Made by a program: the position numbers and the translations under genes. The notes under the pieces are model-generated. The model was given only the letters and a program-made list of their open reading frames with translations, searched no databases and was not told the origin of the DNA. A stretch of 64,000 nucleotides of DNA from NCBI RefSeq assembly GCF_024748695.1, contig NZ_CP087176.1:3651501-3715500 (forward strand). Reading direction: 5' to 3'. This document shows positions 51,600 to 60,258 of this stretch, piece after piece (the first letter of the stretch is position 1; every line of letters begins with the position of its first letter). This stretch comes from Pseudomonas sp. B21-040 (GTDB taxonomy: Bacteria; Pseudomonadota; Gammaproteobacteria; Pseudomonadales; Pseudomonadaceae).

Positions 51600-51746
51600 G
51601 TAGCAGCTGTCGAGCACCGCGAGGCAGCGTCCGGCTGCGAAGCAGTCGTAAATCCTGTGCACGCGGTTCAACTGACAGACCGAGTCGCATGGTTTGACGA
51701 CTGCTGCGCAGCCGGACGCTGCCTCGCGGTGCTCGACAGCTGCTAC
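51600..51746. repeat. Dispersed palindrome, type A, copy 6
   Basis: GTAGCAGCTGTCGAGCACCG with its inverse, and inner arms GGCTGCGAAGCAGTCG / CGACTGCTGCGCAGCC. It lies between the predicted nirA promoter element and the nirA start, so it should be present in the 5' leader of that mRNA. Confidence 0.9.
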
Positions 51747-51794
51747 AGGGGGGTGGCGGTGTTTGTGGGTCGACTATGGACCTGCGGCGCAGTG

Positions 51795-51835
51795 CGTTAC
51801 AGATTCAGGTAAACACTAAAAAACCGTATCAGAGC
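51795..51835 (-). promoter_or_regulatory. Shared 41-bp element upstream of nirA
   Basis: On the minus strand it reads TCTGATACG (51833 to 51825), 16 bases, then CTGAATCTGT (51808 to 51799). It has the same blocks and spacing as the elements before ccoG and ccoN, and points toward nirA. A T-rich run (TTTTTT) follows the first block, as in the ccoG copy. Confidence 0.7.
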
Positions 51836-51862
51836 GCAGCAGATGACCGCAGGCAAACCTCG

Positions 51863-51903
51863 CATCTGATCCGCATAACTTTGGTTTTTCTGAGTCTGTT
51901 TTG
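51863..51903 (+). promoter_or_regulatory. Shared 41-bp element upstream of ccoN
   Basis: TCTGATCCG (51865-51873), 16 bases, CTGAGTCTGT (51890-51899). The first ten bases are identical to those of the ccoG copy. It ends 80 bases before the ccoN ATG. With the inverted nirA copy it forms a pair of divergent promoters 27 bases apart. Regulation by the MocR-type protein is inferred. Confidence 0.72.
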
Positions 51904-51983
51904 TTTCAGGCAGGGTTTCTACAGTCGACAACCTGCCAGGCCGGGTGGCCTGGCAAGACTTTGCAACCGTGGAAGCATTGACC

Positions 51984-53411
51984 ATGAGCACAGCAACAAT
52001 CGGACAGGCCTATAACTACAAGGTCGTGCGCCAATTCGTCGTGGCAACCATCGTATGGGGTGTCATAGGGATGGCGATGGGGGTGTGGATCGCCTCGCAA
52101 CTGGTATGGCCCGAGATGAACCTCGACCTGCCGTGGACCACCTTCGGCCGCTTGCGCCCGTTGCACACCAGCCTGGTGATTTTCGGTTTTGCCGGTAGCG
52201 CGCAATTTGCCGCCAGTTACTACGCCGTACAGCGCACCTGCCAGGTGCGGCTGTACTCCGACACCCTGGCCGCATTCACTTTTTGGGGGTGGCAATCGGT
52301 GATCGTGATCATGCTGGTCACCCTGCCGCTGGGCTATACCACCACCAAGGAATACGCCGAGATCGAGTTTAGCGGCGCGGTGTGGATGACCGTGGTCTGG
52401 GTCGCTTACGCCATCGTGTTTTTCACCACCGTGGTGCAGCGCAAGACCAAACATATCTACGTCGGCAACTGGTTCTTCGGCGCGTTCATCGTGGTCATTG
52501 CGATGTTGCACGTGGTCAATCACCTGTCGATTCCGGTGGACTGGTTCAAGTCCTATCCGGTGTATTCCGGGGCGACCGACGCCATGGTGCAGTGGTGGTA
52601 CGGGCACAACGCGGTGGGGTTTTTCCTGACCACCGGTTTCCTCGGGATGATGTATTACTTTGTGCCCAAACAGGTCGGGCGCCCGGTGTATTCCTATCGC
52701 CTGTCCATCGTGCATTTCTGGGCGCTGATCACCCTGTACATCTGGGCCGGTCCGCACCACTTGCACTACACCGCATTGCCGGACTGGGCGCAGTCGCTGG
52801 GCATGGCGATGTCGCTGATCCTGCTGGCGCCGAGCTGGGGCGGGATGATCAACGGCATGATGACGCTCTCGGGCGCCTGGCATAAATTGCGCACCGACCC
52901 GATCCTGCGGTTTCTGGTGCTGTCGCTGGCGTTCTACGGCATGTCGACGTTCGAAGGCCCGATGATGGCGATTAAAACGGTCAACGCCCTCTCCCACTAC
53001 ACCGACTGGACCATCGGCCATGTGCACGCTGGGGCACTGGGCTGGGTGGCGATGATCACGTTCGGCGCGGTGTACCACATGGTGCCGAAAGTCTTCGGCC
53101 GCGAGCAGATGCACAGCATCGGCCTGATCAACGCGCACTTCTGGCTCGCCACCATCGGCACCGTGCTGTACATCGCGTCGATGTGGGTCAACGGCATTAC
53201 CCAGGGCTTGATGTGGCGTGCAATCAACGACGACGGCACGCTGACCTACTCCTTCGTCGAAGCCTTGCAGGCCAGCCATCCGGGGTATGTGGTGCGCTTT
53301 ATCGGTGGCGTGTTCTTCCTCAGCGGCATGCTGTTGATGGCCTACAACACCTGGCGCACGGTGCGGGTGGCGGACGTGATGATGGCTGAACGTGAAGCGC
53401 AGTTTGCCTGA
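51984..53411 (+). CDS. ccoN4: Orphan cbb3 cytochrome c oxidase subunit I (CcoN4-like)
   Basis: 475-residue inner-membrane haem-copper oxidase subunit with 12 or so helices. Haem and copper ligands are visible as His in [38 protein letters not shown] and [12 protein letters not shown]. No ccoO, ccoP or ccoQ follows, so it must join subunits made elsewhere. In P. aeruginosa the orphan CcoN4 (PA4133), next to the nirA-type reductase gene, exchanges into the enzyme and gives resistance to cyanide. The first codons before MSTATIGQ are excluded because GGAAG lies at a suitable distance before this ATG. Confidence 0.92.
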   Translation: MSTATIGQAYNYKVVRQFVVATIVWGVIGMAMGVWIASQLVWPEMNLDLPWTTFGRLRPLHTSLVIFGFAGSAQFAASYYAVQRTCQVRLYSDTLAAFTFWGWQSVIVIMLVTLPLGYTTTKEYAEIEFSGAVWMTVVWVAYAIVFFTTVVQRKTKHIYVGNWFFGAFIVVIAMLHVVNHLSIPVDWFKSYPVYSGATDAMVQWWYGHNAVGFFLTTGFLGMMYYFVPKQVGRPVYSYRLSIVHFWALITLYIWAGPHHLHYTALPDWAQSLGMAMSLILLAPSWGGMINGMMTLSGAWHKLRTDPILRFLVLSLAFYGMSTFEGPMMAIKTVNALSHYTDWTIGHVHAGALGWVAMITFGAVYHMVPKVFGREQMHSIGLINAHFWLATIGTVLYIASMWVNGITQGLMWRAINDDGTLTYSFVEALQASHPGYVVRFIGGVFFLSGMLLMAYNTWRTVRVADVMMAEREAQFA

Positions 53412-53426
53412 GGCAAGGAGCCATAC

Positions 53427-53648
53427 ATGTATGAAGTTCTGTTGAATGCGATGGTCGTATCAGTGCTTTGGCTGGGGGTTGAGTACAGCCTCAAGCGGCA
53501 GACGCCGCAGAGTCTGGAGGATGCCAGCCTGATTCCATTTGCCGACGACCCCGAGGTGGCGCGGCGGGTGGAACTGGCCACCGGGAAGGTTGTGAATGCA
53601 GTGGCGCCGGAAGAGGTGAAGCCCGGTTGGATCAACCTCGACATCTGA
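53427..53648 (+). CDS. Small membrane protein after ccoN (PA4134-like)
   Basis: 73 residues. The first ~20 (VLLNAMVVSVLWLGVEYSL) could form one membrane helix; the rest is soluble and acidic. AAGGAG lies seven bases before the ATG and the gene starts 15 bases after ccoN, so it is co-transcribed. In size and place it matches PA4134 of P. aeruginosa. A small accessory subunit role, comparable to CcoQ, is only a guess. Confidence 0.75.
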   Translation: MYEVLLNAMVVSVLWLGVEYSLKRQTPQSLEDASLIPFADDPEVARRVELATGKVVNAVAPEEVKPGWINLDI

Positions 53649-53664
53649 CCCACCACCTGTCCGT

Positions 53665-53756
53665 TGTAGGAGCCGAGCTTGCTCGCGATGCGGCCATTCC
53701 AGCCAACATCAATGTTGTCTGTCAGCCCGTCATCGCGAGCAAGCTCGGCTCCTACA
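53665..53756. repeat. Dispersed palindrome, type C
   Basis: TGTAGGAGCCGAGCTTGCTC and its perfect inverse GAGCAAGCTCGGCTCCTACA around about 50 bases. Second copy of the element at 2740-2831. It lies between convergent genes. Confidence 0.88.
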
Positions 53757-53768
53757 CGGGGGATTGGG

Positions 53769-54278
53769 TCAGTCAGGGAGGACCTGGCCGCGATCGCGCG
53801 GAATCAGGAGCTGCAACTGCTGCGCCAGAAAGTTTGCATCGAACGCAAACGTGTCCGGGTCTTTCAAGCCGTTGGTCTTGCGCCACTGCCAACTGGTCGA
53901 CGGCGGCAGGCACACCAGCGACACGCTGCCATAGCGCGCAGCCGTCAGCCCCATCACCGCCAATGAAATCTGACCGCCAGCACCCATTACATCCGGCACG
54001 AACTCCACCGGCTTGCCGGCGATGACAATTGACAGTTTCTCAGTCTTGAACATCGACGTCTCGACCGGCACGCTCGGCCCTGAAGCGACATACGCCTCAC
54101 GACTCACTTCCAACAGATTGGGCGCCTGGACCGGTTCCAGCCACTGCTGGATCTGATCGAACAACTCACCGATACGCGTCGCCCAAACCGCCGATTGCGA
54201 TTCAAACAGTTGCTTCTTGTGCGCTTCACTTTCTGCGTAGTGGCGAAGCATCTCGCCCAGTTGCTGTACGTCGTCCAT
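53769..54278 (-). CDS. Hypothetical protein, 169 residues
   Basis: The start MDDVQQLGEML is selected because AAAGGA lies eight bases upstream; the frame continues 41 codons further without support. Residues 1-70 are helical and charged; the middle (LSIVIAGKPVEFVPDVMGAGG) is beta-like; the C-terminus is KDPDTFAFDANFLAQQLQLL. No signal peptide, membrane helix or known motif. Not recognised. It stands alone between a type C palindrome and a divergent racemase gene. Confidence 0.65.
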   Translation of the reverse strand: MDDVQQLGEMLRHYAESEAHKKQLFESQSAVWATRIGELFDQIQQWLEPVQAPNLLEVSREAYVASGPSVPVETSMFKTEKLSIVIAGKPVEFVPDVMGAGGQISLAVMGLTAARYGSVSLVCLPPSTSWQWRKTNGLKDPDTFAFDANFLAQQLQLLIPRDRGQVLPD

Positions 54279-54518
54279 TGCGGTGTTCCTTTCGTTGGAG
54301 CGGTGCTGCGGACATTGAGCATGGCAGATCCACGCCGATGACGTACGTAAAAGTCCACCGGCCTCTTGCGCCGCCCGAACCCGCGTCAGAAAAGACACCA
54401 TGACACTTCACTGAAAGATCGGCGGTACAGTTGTTTTCCGCTGGAATCCGCCCACGAACCTAGGGACACTCGATCCTCGGGTGACTTTCCGACACAGATC
54501 ATCGCTTGAGGAAATCCA

Positions 54519-55211
54519 ATGCGCACCATCGGCCTTATCGGCGGCATGAGCTGGGAGTCCAGCGCCGAATATTATCGCCTCATCAACCAACAGGTCCGCG
54601 ACCAGCTCGGGCCGCTACGCTCGGCGCAACTGCTGATGTACAGCGTCGACTTCGGCCCGGTCGAACAGGCCCAGCACGCCGGGCGCTGGGACGATGCGGC
54701 GGCGATGCTGGTGGATGCCGCGCAACGGCTGCAAGCGGGCGGTGCCGAGTGTGTGGTGCTGTGTACCAACACCATGCACAAGGTCGCCGCGCAGATTCAG
54801 GCCGCGATCAACATTCCGTTCCTGCACATCGCCGACCCGACCGGTCAAGCGGCGGTCGATGCCGGTACGTTGAAGGTCGGATTGCTGGGGACTGCGTTCA
54901 CCATGGAACAGGACTTTCTCAAGGATCGCCTGAGCGCAATGGGGCTGACAGTGCTGGTGCCAGAAGCCGAGGAACGCCAGGCGGTGCACCGGATCATCTA
55001 CGACGAATTGTGCGTCGGCGTGATCAGCGACACATCGCGCGAGGTCTATCAGCAGGTGATTGAGTCGCTGACCCAGCGCGGTGCACAGGCGATCATCCTC
55101 GGTTGCACCGAAATCGGCCTGCTGATCAAACCCGAACACAGCGCCCTGCCCCTGCTCGACACCACCGAACTGCATGCGCAGGCGGCGGTGGCGTTCGCAC
55201 TGGGCGACTGA
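54519..55211 (+). CDS. Aspartate/glutamate racemase family protein (YgeA-like)
   Basis: 230-residue cytoplasmic cofactor-independent amino acid racemase. The two catalytic cysteines lie in VVLCTNTMHK and ILGCTEIGLL, and the N-terminus IGLIGGMSWESSAEYY is typical. The His and Thr neighbours match the YgeA broad-specificity group more than the specific glutamate racemase MurI. It ends one base before the convergent acetyltransferase gene. Confidence 0.9.
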   Translation: MRTIGLIGGMSWESSAEYYRLINQQVRDQLGPLRSAQLLMYSVDFGPVEQAQHAGRWDDAAAMLVDAAQRLQAGGAECVVLCTNTMHKVAAQIQAAINIPFLHIADPTGQAAVDAGTLKVGLLGTAFTMEQDFLKDRLSAMGLTVLVPEAEERQAVHRIIYDELCVGVISDTSREVYQQVIESLTQRGAQAIILGCTEIGLLIKPEHSALPLLDTTELHAQAAVAFALGD

Positions 55212-55212
55212 G

Positions 55213-55734
55213 TCAATCGGCGTTAAGCGTGCGACGCAGACGCGCCATGCTCAAGGTGTCGACCAGTCGGCCGCCACGCACGGCGTAGTCACGGAACAGG
55301 CCTTCGGTCTCGAAACCGAACTTTCGGTACAGACCGATGGCGGCTTCGTTGTCGGCGTACACCGAAAGCTCGACCCGTTGCAGATTCATCCAGTTGTCGG
55401 CGATGTCCAGCACCGCCGCCAACAGCTTCGAACCCACGCCTTTACCCTGCCATGCCACCGCGACGCCCATGCCGATACTGCCGGCATGGCTGCGGCGGAT
55501 CCGCGAAAACTGCTCCAGGCCAATGTTGCCGATGACCGAGCCCTGATGCAGCGCGACCAGTTTCACCAGGCGCTCGTTATCCGAGGCCAGGCGTTGGCGC
55601 CAGATCTCGGTGGATTGAAATGGCATTTGCAGGACCTGACGGGTAATGGCCGGGTCGTTGTAGAGCGCGGTGACACCCTCAATATGGGATTCGCTGAAAC
55701 GTTCGAGGGTGATAAACGGTTCGGTGACGGGCAT
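55213..55734 (-). CDS. GNAT N-acetyltransferase (YhhY/AaaT-like)
   Basis: 173 residues, one GNAT domain. The acetyl-CoA loop is VAWQGKGVGSKLL (Q/RxxGxG/A type), with ELSVYADNEAAIGLYRKFGF as the final conserved helix. AAGGA lies about ten bases before the ATG. It resembles YhhY, an amino-acid N-acetyltransferase; the true substrate is unknown. Convergent with the racemase gene. Confidence 0.88.
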   Translation of the reverse strand: MPVTEPFITLERFSESHIEGVTALYNDPAITRQVLQMPFQSTEIWRQRLASDNERLVKLVALHQGSVIGNIGLEQFSRIRRSHAGSIGMGVAVAWQGKGVGSKLLAAVLDIADNWMNLQRVELSVYADNEAAIGLYRKFGFETEGLFRDYAVRGGRLVDTLSMARLRRTLNAD

Positions 55735-55787
55735 GGGTGATTCATCCTTGATGCAGACATGGCCGCTTACTGTACAACGCTACTTCC

Positions 55788-55815
55788 TGTAGGCGTGAGC
55801 CTGCTCACGCCTACA
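55788..55815 (-). terminator. Hairpin between LysR and GNAT genes
   Basis: Perfect 13-bp inverted repeat TGTAGGCGTGAGC/GCTCACGCCTACA with a 2-base loop, just after the LysR gene stop. There is no T-run, so it may be a minimal REP unit that slows transcription, not a classical terminator. Confidence 0.5.
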
Positions 55816-55826
55816 ATTGACCGCGT

Positions 55827-56747
55827 TCAGCTCTCGAACCACTCCCGGCGCTCATTGAAGGTGTTGTGGATCAACTCGACAATCATCTGCACGTCGCCCT
55901 CTCCCTGTGTTTCGGCGTTGGCCGCCATCCACACCTGACGTTGCATCGGCTGTTCGAACAACCCCGGCAATGCAATCAGTCCGCGGTCAAACTGGCTCAT
56001 GTAGCGCGGCAGCAAGCCGATGCAAGCGCTGCATCGGATCATCTCCAGCATCAGCTCATAAGAATGCAAGTGCACCACGCCGGCCAGACGCTGATCGACC
56101 ACACTGTTCCATGGCCGAAAACTCTCGACCTGACGGTCATACTGCCATTGCACCAGCAGGAAGTCGGCCAGGTCATCGAGGCTGTCAGGCCGCGCCGCGA
56201 CGCGCGAATAGCGTTTGGCGATGTGCGGCAGGTATTCAAGACGCGCCAGCCGCCGGGGCTCGCTGACGGCGAAACTCGGACCGGGCAGCGGCGAATCCGG
56301 GCCGGCCAGCCACAGCACTACGTCCGCGCTGACCGCTTGCAGGGCCAATTCGCTGTCGAGGGTGATGATGTCCAGACGCACACTGGCATTGCGTCGCAAC
56401 AAAGCGACCAGATCGCGGCCGAGTATGTCGTGCAGAATCGACTCCGCCACCGCCAGGCGAATCAACGGTTGCTCTATCACCGGCGCATCGCGCTCGTGGG
56501 CCAGGGCGATCAACTGTGCCTGCAGCGCCAACCCGTCACGACTCAGGGCCAGGCCACTGTCCTGATGATTGAACAGCGTGCACTGCAACTGCGCTTCAAG
56601 CTGCACCAGATGTTTGCGTAACTGGGTGGATTTGATATTGAGGCTGCGGGCGGCCTGCATGAAGCACCCGCAACGGGCGCTGACCCTGAAAGACTGCGCC
56701 AGCACCGGGTCGATGCCGGCAGCGCGAGTGGACTCCATGAATGACAT
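55827..56747 (-). CDS. LysR-type regulator
   Basis: 306 residues. The winged helix-turn-helix is at about 20-75 (QAARSLNIKSTQLRKHLVQL), unusually diverged at its N-terminal side (SARCGCFM). A ligand-binding domain follows (RLARLEYLPHIAKRY and further). The ATG used has AAGGAG seven bases upstream; a TTG precedes it. Its targets are unknown; the nearest divergent or adjacent genes are on the same strand, so it is not a textbook divergent pair. Confidence 0.85.
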   Translation of the reverse strand: MSFMESTRAAGIDPVLAQSFRVSARCGCFMQAARSLNIKSTQLRKHLVQLEAQLQCTLFNHQDSGLALSRDGLALQAQLIALAHERDAPVIEQPLIRLAVAESILHDILGRDLVALLRRNASVRLDIITLDSELALQAVSADVVLWLAGPDSPLPGPSFAVSEPRRLARLEYLPHIAKRYSRVAARPDSLDDLADFLLVQWQYDRQVESFRPWNSVVDQRLAGVVHLHSYELMLEMIRCSACIGLLPRYMSQFDRGLIALPGLFEQPMQRQVWMAANAETQGEGDVQMIVELIHNTFNERREWFES

Positions 56748-56834
56748 CAATGACTCCTTGTCGATCGATCCTTGAAAACCTCATCCTGCGCAGCGTTTAT
56801 GAACCTGATGTGACACCGGGGAGGGAAAATCGAT

Positions 56835-57275
56835 TCAGCCGCCGGGAGTTTGCCGAAAACTCACGGCGAGGCGGTTCCAGCTGTTGATGGTGGTGACGGC
56901 AATCGTCAGGTCGACCATCTCGCCTTCATTGAACTGCTCGCGCGCCAAGGCGTAGACGTCGTCGGGCACATGGCTTTCAGACAGCAAGGTAACGGCCTCG
57001 GTCCAGGCCAGTGCTGCGCGTTCCCTGGGGTTGAAAAAGCCGCTGTCGCGCCAGACCACGATCGAATACAGGCGACGATCGGTCTCGCCCAGGCGCCGTG
57101 CATCCACTGAATGCATGTCGGTGCAAAAGGCGCAGCCGTTGAGTTGCGAGGCGCGGATTTTGATCAGGTGCAGCAGCGCGGGTTCGATACTGAGGTTGCT
57201 GGTCAAGGCTTCCATGGCAATCATCGCTTTCATCGCTTTGGGCGATGCGCTGTAGTAATCCAGGCGGGAACTCAT
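56835..57275 (-). CDS. Carboxymuconolactone decarboxylase/AhpD-like protein
   Basis: 146 residues. The CXXC-type motif and His are in GCAFCTDMHSVDAR (about 46-59), as in AhpD-like peroxidase-related proteins; FNPRERAALAWTEAVT and TIAVTTINSWNRLAV complete the family pattern. Probable role in peroxide or electrophile defence. It is divergent from a MocR-type regulator gene, with 206 bases between them, which is the usual arrangement for a controlled target. Confidence 0.9.
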   Translation of the reverse strand: MSSRLDYYSASPKAMKAMIAMEALTSNLSIEPALLHLIKIRASQLNGCAFCTDMHSVDARRLGETDRRLYSIVVWRDSGFFNPRERAALAWTEAVTLLSESHVPDDVYALAREQFNEGEMVDLTIAVTTINSWNRLAVSFRQTPGG

Positions 57276-57481
57276 GGGGCGACCTCGTGAAGCGATGATG
57301 TTTTTTCACGGTAGTCGTCGAGGCCGCGGTGTGACAGATCCAATTCTGCGAAATACCCCCGCACCACTCGGCACCAGACCAATCCCCGGTTTTTCCACTG
57401 CGCAACTTCTGCGCAGCCGCCCATGCGGGTAATCTGGCGCGACGCACACGCGCCTCAATTTGCCCCTGGAGCCCCAACGGT

Positions 57482-58915
57482 ATGGAACTTCACGTTGTCA
57501 TCAACGGCCGCAAGGACCTGGCAGGCCAGTTGTACAACCAGCTGCGCAGTGCCATCGAATCCGGACGCCTGGCCGCCGGGACGCAGCTGCCGCCCAGTCG
57601 TTTGCTGGCCGAACAGTTGGGGATATCGCGCAAGACCATTTCCGACACGTACGCGCAGCTGACCTATGAAAATTTCCTCACCGGGGTGATCGGCAAAGGC
57701 ACCTACGTGAATGCCCGACCGGCAAAAATCGCCCGCAAACAAAGCCATACCGAGCTGGCGAGTTACGACGTCATCGAATCCTGGCGCAATCTGCCGGTGT
57801 TCCTGCGTCACCCCACGCTGGAAGGGTCGTTGCGTTATGACTTCATTGGCGGCGCCACCAGCAAGGGCCAGTTCCCGCAGGATGACTGGCGACGCTGCAC
57901 CTCCCACGCCTTGCGCCAGATTGCCGGCTCCAAAGGTTTCTACAGCCTGCCCGAAGGCCTGCCGGCGCTGCGCAATGCCATTGCGCGGCACATCGCGTTC
58001 TCGCGCGGGGTCAATTGTCAGGACGAAGACGTGGTGGTGTGCAATGGCGCGCAACAAGCGCTGGACCTGATTTCCCGGGTGATGACGCGCCCCGGCAGCA
58101 TTGTCGCCATGGAAGATCCGGGCTACCCGCCGGCCCGCCTGTTGTTCGGCTCGCACGGTGCCACGGTGATCGGTGTGCCGGTGGATGCCGAAGGCATTCA
58201 GGTGGATAAAATCCCCCTCGGCACACGGCTGATTTACGTCACGCCGTCGCATCAATTCCCGCTCGGTTTGCCGATGAGCCAGGAGCGTCGGGTGGCGCTG
58301 CTGGAACGGGCTTATGAACTGGGCGCGATCATTATCGAAGACGATTACGACAGCGAGTTTCGCTACGAGGGCCGCCCCACGGATTCGCTGCAAAGCATGG
58401 ATGAGCGCGGGATCGTCGCTTACGTCGGCACCTTCTCGAAAACCTTGCTGCCGGAATTGCGCCTCGGTTATGCAATATTGCCGCCGGCGATTCTCGAAGC
58501 GGTGATCCGCGCCAAGCAACTCACCGACCTGCACACGTCCACGTTGCCACAGTGGGCGCTGGCCAAATTCATCGCCGAGGGCTGCCTGCTCAAGCATATC
58601 CGGCGCTGCCATACGATTTATGCCGGGCGTCGCGAACGGATTCTGGCGCGCATGGCGGGCGACCTGTCGCCGTGGCTGGAGCCGGTGCCCACCACGGCCG
58701 GGTTCCACATGGTGGTGATGTGCAAAGTGCCTATCGATCTTCCATTGGTGATAGAACTGGCAAAAAAAGTCGAAGTCGGGCTCTACTCCATCGAGGCCTT
58801 TTACTTTCAGCAGACGCCGCAGGCCGGGCTGTTGCTGGGTTTTGGCGCCATTGAAACCCTGGACATCGATACGGCCCTGGACCGTTTGCGCGACATTTTT
58901 CAGCAGGTTGCCTGA
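57482..58915 (+). CDS. MocR-type (GntR-aminotransferase) regulator
   Basis: 477 residues. The GntR winged helix is at about 10-75 (LPPSRLLAEQLGISRKTISD), then an aminotransferase-like domain with the PLP lysine in VGTFSKTLLPELRLGY and the Asp in IIEDDYDSEF. It belongs to the same class as the regulator at 13188 but is a distinct branch. It likely controls the divergent AhpD-like gene and perhaps the ABM gene downstream. Confidence 0.9.
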   Translation: MELHVVINGRKDLAGQLYNQLRSAIESGRLAAGTQLPPSRLLAEQLGISRKTISDTYAQLTYENFLTGVIGKGTYVNARPAKIARKQSHTELASYDVIESWRNLPVFLRHPTLEGSLRYDFIGGATSKGQFPQDDWRRCTSHALRQIAGSKGFYSLPEGLPALRNAIARHIAFSRGVNCQDEDVVVCNGAQQALDLISRVMTRPGSIVAMEDPGYPPARLLFGSHGATVIGVPVDAEGIQVDKIPLGTRLIYVTPSHQFPLGLPMSQERRVALLERAYELGAIIIEDDYDSEFRYEGRPTDSLQSMDERGIVAYVGTFSKTLLPELRLGYAILPPAILEAVIRAKQLTDLHTSTLPQWALAKFIAEGCLLKHIRRCHTIYAGRRERILARMAGDLSPWLEPVPTTAGFHMVVMCKVPIDLPLVIELAKKVEVGLYSIEAFYFQQTPQAGLLLGFGAIETLDIDTALDRLRDIFQQVA

Positions 58916-59038
58916 CAGATTGGTCTGCGCCTTTACCGGGCGATTGGCTATTGGTGGTCCGCAGCAGCAGGCCTATCCTGCATAAGCGTTATCCCTCAAT
59001 GAGCAGGATTCGTCCGGCCTGATTCAGGAGTGTGAGCA

Positions 59039-59332
59039 ATGTCCCAAGAAGTGATCAATACCGTACAGGTGCAGGCCGTCGCTGGCCGCTCGGATGAACT
59101 GGGCAAGCAACTGCAAAAGATTGTCGAAACCCTGCGTGAACTACCGGGCTGCGACTCCTATATGGTCGACCGCTGCCCCGAGGACACCAACCGCTGGACC
59201 GTCAGCGCTCGCTGGCAATCGGAAGCGGCCATGCACTCGCATTTCAATTGCCCCGAAGTTCAGGGTTTTATCGGTCTGATTGACAACCAATTGGCAAATG
59301 CCGTGGATTTCAACAGCTTTCCGATCCGCTAA
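59039..59332 (+). CDS. Antibiotic biosynthesis monooxygenase (ABM) domain protein
   Basis: 97 residues, dimeric ferredoxin-like fold expected. VQVQAVAGRSDELGKQLQKI and GCDSYMVDRCPEDTNRW are typical of ABM/quinol monooxygenase proteins. AGGAG is upstream. It follows the MocR-type regulator by 123 bases. Possible action on small aromatic or quinone compounds. Confidence 0.85.
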   Translation: MSQEVINTVQVQAVAGRSDELGKQLQKIVETLRELPGCDSYMVDRCPEDTNRWTVSARWQSEAAMHSHFNCPEVQGFIGLIDNQLANAVDFNSFPIR

Positions 59333-59360
59333 AACCCCAAGCACCCACCGCACCCGCCTC

Positions 59361-59507
59361 GTAGCAGCCGTCGAGCAGCGCGAGGCGGCGTTCGGCTGTG
59401 CAGCAGTCGTGAGATTTGGCGATGCGGTGTTTCAGGAATATCACATGTTCAGGTTTTACGACTGCTGCGCAGCCGAACGCCGCCTCGCGCTGCTCGGCAG
59501 CTGCTAC
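59361..59507. repeat. Dispersed palindrome, type A, copy 7
   Basis: GTAGCAGCCGTCGAGCAGCG and inverse, with inner arms CGGCTGTGCAGCAGTCG / CGACTGCTGCGCAGCCG. It lies between the ABM gene and the cupin gene. Confidence 0.9.
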
Positions 59508-59615
59508 AGATTTTCGTTGGATTGGTCCCCTCGCCTTCGCGAATATTGGCTGTTTGATTGCCCTGCCCTGCGGACTATCGTTGCTCCAGACGATAACCAC
59601 CGCAGGTGATAAACC

Positions 59616-60029
59616 ATGAAAGCTTTGCGTTTCCTTGCTGCCCCCCTTGCTGCCCTCGCCCTGACTGTTTCGGCCGCCGCCCTTGCTCACGAAGGCCCGT
59701 CTGAAAAGGTCACGGTATTGCAGGACCAAATGCTCAAGAACGTGCCCAATAAAAAGGCGCTGATGATTGAAGTGGACTACGAGCCAGGCCAGTCTTCCAT
59801 CGCCCACAAGCACGAAGGCACCGCCATGGCTTACGTGATATCGGGGGAGATAGTTTCTCAAGTGAAAGGTGAGCAGCCGAAAACCTACAAGGCCGGTGAG
59901 TATTGGTATGAAGCGGCCGGGTCGGAACATTTGGTGTCGAAGAATGCCAGTGCCACCCAGCCTGCCAAACTCTTGGTGTTCATGGTATTGGCACCCGATG
60001 AGAAAGTTTTGATCCCGTTGGAAAACTGA
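59616..60029 (+). CDS. Secreted cupin protein
   Basis: 137 residues with a signal peptide cleaved near AALA-HE (about residue 24). A single cupin barrel has the metal ligands in IAHKHEGTAMAYVISGE and the later His in AAGSEH. Probably periplasmic and metal-binding; the activity is unknown. It has its own terminator. Confidence 0.87.
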   Translation: MKALRFLAAPLAALALTVSAAALAHEGPSEKVTVLQDQMLKNVPNKKALMIEVDYEPGQSSIAHKHEGTAMAYVISGEIVSQVKGEQPKTYKAGEYWYEAAGSEHLVSKNASATQPAKLLVFMVLAPDEKVLIPLEN

Positions 60030-60055
60030 TAGCTGTAACGCCAGCCATAAATAAA

Positions 60056-60089
60056 CAGGCCCAAATGAGACATTCGGGCCTTTTTATTT
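60056..60089 (+). terminator. Rho-independent terminator after the cupin gene
   Basis: AGGCCCAAATG and CATTCGGGCCT form an 11-bp stem with one mismatch and a short loop, followed by TTTTTATTT. Confidence 0.88.
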
Positions 60090-60258
60090 CCAGGCGTCAT
60101 TAACTGAACGCTTTTAAACCAAACAAAACTATTGCCGTACCCATAAGCTCATCTACTGGCTAGTTTCTTTTGCAACGACAGGTTTAGTCTGGAATCACCG
60201 CCGACACTACTCGGCAACTTAAGCTTTCCGACTCAAGTTGTTTCACTGGAGATACACC

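Noticed and set aside
51906..53279. 457-codon minus-strand frame opposite ccoN
   Set aside because: Composition typical of a shadow frame; the plus strand carries an unmistakable oxidase subunit.
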